Source: Dasyornis broadbenti
Lineage: Eukaryota; Chordata; Aves; Passeriformes; Dasyornithidae
NCBI GenBank assembly: GCA_013397935.1
Contig: VZRN01004245.1
Coordinates: forward strand, 1,741,689-1,805,688
Direction of reading: 5' to 3'
DNA: 64,000 nt
Shown here piece by piece: positions 56,614 through 64,000 of this stretch. A program made the translations under genes and the position numbers. Numbering within the stretch: the stretch's first letter is position 1; every line of letters begins with the position of its first letter. The notes under the pieces were generated by a model that made no database searches, was not told the DNA's origin, and saw only the letters and a list, made by a program, of their open reading frames with translations.

Positions 56614-56619
56614 AATAAA
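56614..56619 (+). terminator. FGD4: Distal polyadenylation signal AATAAA
   Basis: TGTACAATAAAAGCATC, preceded by the UGUA-type elements that bind cleavage factor I and followed by a T-rich element at 56650-56657 and GT-rich sequence at 56699-56722. Confidence 0.6.
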
Positions 56620-59600
56620 AGCATCATTAAATAAGCATTGCTGGTTGACTTCTTTTTCATCCACCTACTGTTCATTTTGCTGCTTGAACCTTTAAGCTGT
56701 GTTTCGTGTTGTGTGTGACTGTGAGGACCTCTTTTGGAGCGCTGGTATCTGATTTGCTGAAGTGCTAGTTGCTCACAAGTACTGCTGAGTTGGTGAAAGA
56801 TGTATTCTGAGTTTATAAAGGGCATATTTAATGCTATGACAGCTTCGGTGGGAAAGATAAAAGATGTTTGGTCCGTGTATGTGTAATGGGAACGTGACCG
56901 GGACGTATGTGAGTACTTCATGGGCTTCTGTATTGCCATTCCTGTAGAAAAGTGTAGAAATAAAGGAACATTTTTAGTGTAGCTCCACATCTTTCTTAGT
57001 ATTACTCAGTAATAAGTGATCAGCATGATCCAGTGCACAGAATGAGTGGTGCTGCAAAGCAAAATACTGATCAGGTAATCAGCTGGACGTGTCCTTTACC
57101 AGACCAAACCTGGTTGCAGTTGCCTCCCATTGCCGTCATCTGCACACATTAAACCTGCTTTGATTGTGTCTGATTTATTCTCGGTATTCTCCTGCAGGTG
57201 GGCACAGTGTTGCAGAAAACACTTCCCCCAAACACAGAGAGGAAGAGTTACTGCAATACTTGGTCGTTCCTGTCTGGAAGGAGCTGCATACAAGAATTTT
57301 TGTTTCATTTCTACATCTTCTTCTCTTTGCAAACACTGTAAACAAATTAGTAGTTGAAATAAGCACTGATTAACCACAGAGGGTAATGCTTCCCTCTTTC
57401 TTTATGTAGCTTTCTCCACTAATTTTTTGGATTTTTTTTTTTCCCACTGCGGTTAACTCTTGTTCCAAACCTCATTTTCCCCATTAAGCACAATGCAATG
57501 CCTTCTGCATGGAGGCAAAAATAATAGCATTTCATAGCATCCCTAAAAATGTGCTTTATTAAGAAAACACAGTAATAAAACTCAAACGACAGGAAATGCG
57601 TCACTGCAGCTCCTACTTAATTCCTTTAAATCAGCAGGTTTAACAAGCCCTGATATTTCTGTGTGGTAGCAAATTGTCCAGAGCCCATCAATCCAGGGTT
57701 GGTGAGGAAGTGGAAGGCGTTGCCTCCTCTGGCTTTCCCGAAGAGCCTGACTAACACAGCCTCATTACCACGGAATTGTTCCTGGCATTGCACGGGCTTC
57801 CTGACAGGAGAGAAGTGGCAGAGCAGCCTTTGGCAAACACAGTACTTGGAGCTTGCTTACTTTAAATGAATTGCTCTGCAGGCTCCTGTGGTGTCTCTAA
57901 AATCCATTAATAATTCGCTAAATGAAGGAAATTTCTGCTGCCAGAAGCATCTCCTTATGGAATAAATCCTTAACTGGGAATCTAGGGATAAGATGAGTTT
58001 CTAGATCCCAAAATGTCTTCATATTAATTTTACTGAATACTCCCTTACTTAACTTGAAGATTCCAGAGGTGTCTGGATTTCATATACGCTTTTGTAATAT
58101 TAAAATAACAGATGGTTGAAGAAATGGAGATTGTCTCGGGAGCAGAATCTGGATCACCCCCCCTTTGGCCTCTAGGAGCCTCAGGTTCTCTTCTGCCCCT
58201 TCCTACTCCTGTCTGGGAGCCAGGCAATCACAGCACCCTTGTGTGGAGAATGTGGAAATGAACTCTCTTGGGTCCACTGCACACTGAACTTGTGTCTCTG
58301 ACTCTGTGAGCTGCTTTTTAGAAACAAGGCTGGATGCTTGTGCTCTCTCTTGAATGTGTTTCAGCATTGTATGCCCAACTCACTTTTCCAAACTCTAGGT
58401 GAGGGTCCCTGCTTTGGGGAAATGGGTTTCAAGACTCTGACTGCTACTGTATAGGGGAGCCTTCTCTCCGTGTGAAATTAAAATTAATGACTCTGTGATG
58501 GAAGAAGATAAAATTTCCTTGTGGCTCTGTTTAGATGTACTGCCTAGCATGAACTACCTGTCTTACCTGTTCTGTCTTACTTGAATATTTCTTGACTTGC
58601 AAAGAAAATCCAGATCTTATAGCCCGAGGTTCTGGGACACAGCATTTGCAAAAGGCCTGCCTTATCTAGGTTGTATTTTGGAATTTGATTTCAGTCTAGC
58701 ACTAAGTTGGTCCTGTTCACTGAATGCTCCTCAGTTGCTGAAGTGCATCTCACAATTGTGTTTCACAGGGAAAGACCTGCAGCCCTGTGCTTCAAGACAG
58801 CTCTGCAGTGCAAAGCGAAGTGTGGCAGGTGAGATGTGAAGTGTCTGCTACTCACTAATTTTATAAGCAGGGTGTGATGTTGTAAATCACCTGTGCTCAG
58901 CTGTTAAATTTCTAATTTAAGCTTCAAATTGTGCCAATCATAAGTGAGGTGCACAAGAAAATGTGTATGATAAAAATAAAAAATGCTCCTCTCGGCATAC
59001 TATTTCATCTTGAAAAGACTGCAGGAGATGGTCTTATTTAACTGCTAGATCCAGAAGTAGAAGATATAAGTTCAATTCCTCCTGAATACCAGCAAAGTTT
59101 TGGTTGAGGTAAGGTTTGGCCGTGTAAGATTTTCTCCTTTCTATTTATGTTGCCTCAGTTGAATGCTAAGTGTGCAATTTTTTTAGCAATAAAAGTTACT
59201 TTCTTGATAGCAGAAGGCAGGTTTTTGCCTTTATTTGTAAAACCCAGGTCCTTTAACCTAAAAATTCTCCACATGAAAATTGAACAGCAAACACTGGGGC
59301 GGTGAAAATCATTTTCTGAAGCAACTGTATAAGTGTTTGTTATTTCAAAGAGTGTGACCACCCCAGCTGCAGCAAGGAGGGAGCACTGTTGTACAGGAGT
59401 CCAGAAGGATACAGAGATTCCTTTCATCTCCACCCTAAGTTTTTACAGAAATGCTGATCTCTTGCAAACACCAAAGTGCTTGGGCTTCGTTACCGATTTA
59501 TGAGGTTTGACTGCTGTGTTTGCCTTGTGGCTCTTGACCTCTGTGCCCGCCTCTCCCTTAACTCAAAACCTGCTTTCAGTTTCACAAGCATTTTTCACCA

Positions 59601-60124
59601 GAAGTTGTGTGACACCCCAAACAGCCAATGGATTTTCATGGATAACTTCCCCAGTGGACAGAGTAAGAGAACAGAAGGAACTCTCAGGTTTTTAGTTCAT
59701 GCTGTCCAGCAAAGTTTCACCTCTGTCCCAGGATAACTGCTCTGTCAGTCTGGGTGTCAGCACAGGTAACATGTCGCTCACGCTCAGGAATTCCTGTCAG
59801 CACTAGGAATTCTTACAGCTGAAGCTCGGAGGAGAGTTTGCTTTGCCAGCTCAGCAGAATTCCTGGACTATGGATTTCCAACCTCGGACTTCTGTTGCGT
59901 CTGGGGAAAAAAAAAAAAAAAAGAGCAAAGCTTAGACTCTCCCAGCTTTGGAAATCTGTGTGGAACAGCCAGACAAAGGGTCATTCTGTCAAGGATTTCA
60001 GGAGTTTATTTATCTCATGTTCTAAACACCATTCCATTTGATTTCACATAAAATCTGATCTCTGCCAGACTCATACAGCTGCTGTATTGCATGATTCCAA
60101 AAGCTGACATTAGGAAGGAATAAT

Positions 60125-60153
60125 TTACATTATTAATGTAATTAATAATGTAA
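60125..60153. repeat. Perfect 13-base inverted repeat with 3-base loop
   Basis: TTACATTATTAAT, spacer GTA, then ATTAATAATGTAA. The arms are exact reverse complements. Confidence 0.95.
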
Positions 60154-61319
60154 CGGTGTTTTTGCAGTATAAAGCAGTATGACCGTATGAGGCACAAATG
60201 CTGTGTTACAAACTCAATATGTTTCAGAAATAATTCTCTAGACAAAGAGGATGGCAGGAAATATGCTTTGCTGAGGTGCGAGTTTGTGGTCTCCTTGTCT
60301 GGCATAAATGAATTAAATGGCAAATGACTTGTCTGTTACTGTCAGTAGGCCAAGAAAAAAGACTCAGCTGTCTAAGAAAAATGGAAGCAAATGATGATGC
60401 AAAACTAAAAAGAAATTTGTATCATGGAGAAGAAAATCTGGAAATGTTCTCCTGATTTCAAACATAAAACCAAGGAGGCTTATCTGGAAACTAGGAGATG
60501 ATAAATATAAAACTCGTACCAAATTGATTTTTTGGATTGTACGTAATTAGATAATGAAATTTACCATCAGAGTTTGTCACTGGAGCCAAGAATTTAGTGT
60601 GACAGGACAAAACCCCTTTTATATGGTAAATAAAGCAATCTTGTTTGCAGCAACATGAAAGGGAAGAAATATTGAACTGTCCACATCTTACAGCAATATC
60701 AAAATTATTTCATATACAGTTTTGGAATGAGGAGGTCTCATTACTGCATTTTACTATTTTCCCCAGAGGGCTGATCCTGGAAGGTCTTACGAGGTCCTGA
60801 CGTAGATTGATATCAGGTCACATTTGGTGTGGCAGTTCCTATGTCCTCGTGTCAATTAACCTAAATAACCAGTCTGACTGCTGCTGCCTTTATCAGATCT
60901 CTGAGTGCCTTGCTCAGAAAAATGTAAGTCAGCCATGGAAATTTAGAGTTAACGCTACAGATAACTGCTGCTTGTTAAAATATTTATTGCTTTGGCGCAG
61001 TCCTCAACTGGGCTGAGGTAATTTGGAATTTTTAAGTTGGTGCAGGCCATGACACTTCATAGCAGAGGTATTTCCGGCTCTCACTTTTTAGCCAGAAATG
61101 TAAAATGTGTTAAACATTAAGCATTCTGATGTTTCTTAGCTTTATGTCTTCTTTAGTACTTTCTTCTTGCATTTCTTAATTTCTTCACTTCCTCGTGCTT
61201 CTCCACTGGTGCATCCAGCCCTTGATAGGTCTTTCAACACCTCTGCTGGGCAGGCTGGGTTGTCTCAACTTGGTTCAGCAACTGATATTTCCTCTGTGTG
61301 CTCCTTGAAATGTTACACT

Positions 61320-61850
61320 GATAAAATTCCAAGAATAGCCATACTGGGACGGGCTAACGGGCGAGCACACGCAGTGCATGCTGCCCACCCGGCTTCCAAA
61401 CATCCCTACATGGATATTTTTGTACATGGAATGTATTTCTTCTTCTTAAACCGATCCATTCGACATCTGAATCCATTTAAAGTTTTCCTGTCCACAGCAT
61501 CCTTTGGCAAGGAGCTCCAAAGGTCACCAAAGCAGCCGTAAGGGGCAATTGTCTTTGTTTTGTTCTGAGCTGGCTCTTACCTTCATTAGATGGTCCCAAA
61601 ACGTCCCTGTTGGAAGGGAGAGTAGAGAAACCTGATTCTCTTTCACCCGCTCCAGGTTGCTAATGATTACACAGACCTCTGGTCCTTGCTAGCCCACGCC
61701 ATTTCTTTTGCAGAGTGAAGGCTCCTAACTTTCTTAGTTGGTCTTGATATAGAAGCTGCTCCGCACCTTTCATTATCCTTGCTGTCCCTCGCTGACCCTC
61801 TTCCAGTTTTACATTCCTTCTGAGATGTCCCCATTCTGGTCTAAATTAAG
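61320..61850 (-). mobile_element. Old CR1/L3-like LINE fragment, antisense
   Basis: Blocks in order on +: GAATAGCCATACTGGGACGG, TTTCCTGTCCACAGCATCCT, TGGCAAGGAGCTCCAAAGGT, then after diverged sequence AGAAGCTGCTCCGCACCTTT, TTGCTGTCCCTCGCTGACC and GAGATGTCCCCATTCTGG. These follow the reverse order of an old amniote CR1/L3-type 3' region. Divergence is high and the edges are approximate. Confidence 0.65.
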
Positions 61851-62010
61851 ACATAAACCAGGTTCCACTGTCTCCATTTCACAGTGGTGTCCATGAGGTC
61901 ATATGGCAAAATAAAAGTGGTAAGAGAAAAGAAACTGGCATAGAGAAATAAGCTGCTGTGATCCATGTGCCTCGGGAGCCAGCAGCTTCTTGTTCTGTGC
62001 AACTTGGATG

Positions 62011-62077
62011 CTCTTTCCTTTTCTTTTTCTTTCTCTTTTCCTTTTTCTCTTTCTTTTTCTTTTTTTCTTTTCCTTCC
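62011..62077. repeat. Polypyrimidine (CTTT)n-like tract
   Basis: Sixty-seven bases of C and T almost without purines (one G-free run of TTTC, TTTTTC and CCTT units). Confidence 0.95.
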
Positions 62078-63057
62078 AAAGGCTAAAGGAAGGAGAGGAG
62101 ATCAGCCTAGACAGGGAACAGCAAACCTTTTAAAAAGAGTGTTTGCTGTGTCAGGGAAACATTTCCTTTTGTCCTGGAGGCTGGAGAGGCAGATGCCAAA
62201 TGGCCTTCTGGTATTAATGATCTCTGAGAGCCGCTGGCTGCGGGATGCCGAGAGCTAAGGGGTGAAACCGCTGGATAATGTTTGTATGATAAGAACCCCT
62301 CACCAGTCATTCAGGACCTTCTTCCAAAATTTTACATGAATTAACTGTTTCTCTCTATGCTGAATACATTAGGTTTTGATTTTTAATTTGCTTAGCCATC
62401 TTTATGCTTTTATCACAAAATATTATCCCTCTGACAAACAGCACGGAATTGCTTGGGTAAGAATGAGAAACTTTGTTGAGAAGATGTACAATTAAGAACA
62501 TATATCCTTGTTCTTTCCTTTTGACATTTGAGTGTTTCAAGACATGACGACTGGAAAAGAATAATTTGTAGAGAACAAGAATTCTAATACCATCCAAAAC
62601 CTGAAACTATCAGAAGCCTTTTTACTCTGTGGCTTACAAGAAAGAACAAAGTCTGAATTAACTCAGTGCCAGCATATTCATAATTTATCTTTCAGAAAAT
62701 GCACTCAAAGGAAAGACATTTGAGGATGAGACGGCTTATTTGTTGTGATCTCGCATCACAAGTCATCCTCTGGTTTCATTCTATCTCTTTTCATAACACA
62801 GCTGAGTATTAGATCTCACACCATTTCCCACTTTCTAAGACACCTCAACCTAACCTATTATTATGCATCTGAGTTGCAGAACTTCAGATGATTATCCAGG
62901 AGTCTCATAGCAGAACAAAAAATATCCCCAAGAAAGCAAACAGAATAAATATAGCTGTTCTAAATGTGTCCATTGCAATTCTCAACACGCGAACACAAAT
63001 GGAAGAATATTCTTTTCACCATGCAGTTTGTAGGAGCAGATCTCCAGTTCTGTTCCC

Positions 63058-63274
63058 TCCCAGAAGAGAGGAACATTAGGAAGAATTTGTTCACCAAAGG
63101 AGTGATTGGACATTGGAGCGGCCTGCCCGGGGAGCTGGTGGAGTCACCGTCCCTGGAAAGCCTGGATGTGGCACTGAGTGCCATGGTCTGCTTGGCAAGG
63201 TAGCGTTCGGTGACAGGTCGGACCCGATGATCTCAGAGGTCTTTTCCAGCCTCATTGACTCTGTGATTCTGTGT
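63058..63274 (+). mobile_element. CR1 LINE 3' end with intact tail
   Basis: It reads AGGAAGAATTTGTTCACCAA, GCCTGCCCGGGGAGCTGGTG, AGTCACCGTCCCTGGAAAG, CCTGGATGTGGCACTGAGTG, CATGGTCTGCTTGGCAAGG, GACCCGATGATCTCAGAGGT, CTTTTCCAGCCTCATTGACT and ends CTGTGATTCTGTG. It is a 5'-truncated CR1 with low apparent divergence, ending about 30 bases before the CpG island. Confidence 0.94.
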
Positions 63275-63393
63275 AGTAAAACCTGGCGATGGCTTGTGAT
63301 GTAACACCCCAGCGTCCCCGCCGTGTTCCTCGAACACCCGCGCTCCGGGCGCTGAGCGAGCAGGGCGCGGCCCGGGGAGGGGCCCTGGCAAGG

Positions 63394-63405
63394 ACTACAA
63401 CTCCC
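63394..63405 (+). promoter_or_regulatory. ZNF143/THAP11-type element ACTACAACTCCC
   Basis: ACTACAACTCCCATGGTGCC matches the ACTACAATTCCCAGCATGC promoter motif bound by ZNF143, with one change in the core. This motif is typical of CpG-island promoters of housekeeping and mitochondrial genes and usually lies within about 100-200 bases of the start site. Confidence 0.7.
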
Positions 63406-63487
63406 ATGGTGCCCTACGGCGGCGGCGCTGCGCGCGGCGGGCGCGCAGAGGTTTCCGGGAGCCGGGCCGTGCGCGGGGGCCGGCGCC

Positions 63488-63496
63488 GATGGCGGC
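63488..63496 (+). promoter_or_regulatory. YY1-like element GATGGCGGC
   Basis: It matches the core of AANATGGCGGC. In CpG-island promoters this site often overlaps the transcription start or first exon. The ATG within it opens only an eight-codon ORF ending TGA at 63513-63515, so it is at most a short upstream ORF. Confidence 0.5.
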
Positions 63497-63525
63497 AGGC
63501 GCAGGGGGCGGCTGAGGGAGCCGCC

Positions 63526-63650
63526 NNNNNNNNNNNNNNNNNNNNNNNNNNNNNNNNNNNNNNNNNNNNNNNNNNNNNNNNNNNNNNNNNNNNNNNNNNN
63601 NNNNNNNNNNNNNNNNNNNNNNNNNNNNNNNNNNNNNNNNNNNNNNNNNN
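63526..63650. other. Assembly gap of 125 N in the CpG island
   Basis: The N run starts directly after a GC hairpin. The stated length may be an estimate. Confidence 0.98.
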
Positions 63651-63656
63651 TGTCAG

Positions 63657-63670
63657 TCGCGCTTGCGCCG
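63657..63670. promoter_or_regulatory. NRF1-like site
   Basis: CGCGCTTGCGCCG is one base from the NRF1 palindrome GCGCATGCGC. In GC-rich sequence such matches are frequent. Confidence 0.3.
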
Positions 63671-64000
63671 CTGCAGACCCGCGGCCGCCTTCGCCAAGGG
63701 CACGGGGGGACGCGGCAGGCGAGGGCGGGCGGGGCGGGCGGGACGCCCTCGGTGGCCGCGTCCCCGCCGCACTCCCTCCCCGGTTTCGCTGCCTCACCCC
63801 CATTGCACTGGGAGCGCCTCGTGTGCCGCCCGCCCGCCCTTTGGCGCTTCTCCGTAGCGGTTCGAGGGGCCGAGGAGCTCCGCAGGGCTGCGGGGAGGGC
63901 CGGTGCCCCCGTCTCCCACACCGGGGGTGCGGGTGGCGGCGGGGGACCCGTGGACCGGCAGCCTCCCCAGTGCGTCAGCGTGACCGCCATCGCTGCTCGG

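Larger units (their letters stand above)
50025..56640 (+). other. FGD4: Probable FGD4 3' UTR with alternative ends
   Basis: The stretch after the stop is AT-rich, has no credible ORF of its own and ends with a good polyadenylation signal at 56614 followed by T- and GT-rich sequence (56642-56730). A short form could end near 50260 using the signal at 50234. Other AATAAA hexamers are at 50112, 56382 and 56959. The extent is an inference from composition and signals; a separate unrecognised noncoding transcript in the 52-56 kb part cannot be excluded. Confidence 0.55.
56641..63057. other. Intergenic region between FGD4 and the CpG island
   Basis: No coding region or RNA gene can be supported. 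ORFs stay short on both strands. The listed contents are an old CR1/L3-like fragment, a pyrimidine tract and an AT palindrome. Confidence 0.65.
63300..64000. promoter_or_regulatory. CpG island, likely promoter of the next gene
   Basis: GC content and CpG density rise sharply from 63305 and stay high to the window end, with GC boxes (GGGGCGGGCGGG near 63733) and GCCCGCCCGCCC near 63827. In other vertebrates the gene after FGD4 on the same strand is DNM1L (dynamin-related GTPase of mitochondrial fission), so this is probably its promoter and first-exon region. No DNM1L codons are visible; exon 1 could lie in the gap at 63526-63650 or beyond the window. A divergent transcript is equally possible. 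Confidence 0.75.

Noticed and set aside
63091..63990. A 299-codon open frame on the minus strand across the CpG island and the gap
   Set aside because: Open frames are expected in GC-rich sequence. The product is Pro/Ala/Arg-rich with no domain, includes unknown bases and runs into the antisense of the CR1.

Overview
This window is vertebrate nuclear DNA, almost certainly from a bird. It has small exons bounded by GT-AG introns and AT-rich intergenic sequence. Its recognisable transposons are CR1 LINE fragments, several with the avian CR1 3' tail (ATTCTGTG-type octamers), and I saw no mammalian SINEs. The CR1 subtypes suggest a neoavian bird, but I cannot name a species.

One protein-coding gene can be read end to end: FGD4 (frabin), on the + strand. 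It is a Cdc42 guanine-nucleotide exchange factor with the order F-actin-binding N-terminus, DH, PH, FYVE, PH. Fifteen coding exons between 26796 and 50024 join in frame with consensus splice sites. A sixteenth, upstream exon (8118-8174) carries only five codons plus one base, after an in-frame stop and a strong Kozak context. It splices in frame to the exon at 26796. The long form is 792 residues. A second good start, at 26876, gives a 760-residue form that matches the usual start of the mammalian protein. The eight FYVE zinc cysteines, the DH signature helices and the tryptophans of both PH domains are intact, so this looks like a working gene.

Layout: 1-8117 is upstream flank or 5' intron with only simple repeats and a possible CR1 remnant. 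8118-8174 is the short first coding exon, and 8175-26795 is a large first intron. 26796-50024 holds the remaining exons, tightest from 40656 to 49767. 50025 to about 56640 is probably the 3' UTR, with candidate polyadenylation signals at 50234 and 56614, two Pumilio-type sites and a 0.9-kb antisense CR1. About 56640-63300 is intergenic, with an old CR1/L3-like fragment, a pyrimidine tract, a perfect AT palindrome and a young-looking CR1 3' end. 63300-64000 is a CpG island with a ZNF143-type element (ACTACAACTCCC), a YY1-like site and a 125-base gap. It is likely the promoter of the next gene. From vertebrate synteny that gene should be DNM1L, but no DNM1L codon is visible.

I found no convincing undescribed system. 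The points most worth checking are the short alternative first exon, the CR1 and microsatellites that crowd the exon 2 acceptor, an unidentified minus-strand coding-like ORF near 33.5-33.7 kb, the CR1-bearing 3' UTR, and the promoter whose likely core is lost in an assembly gap.
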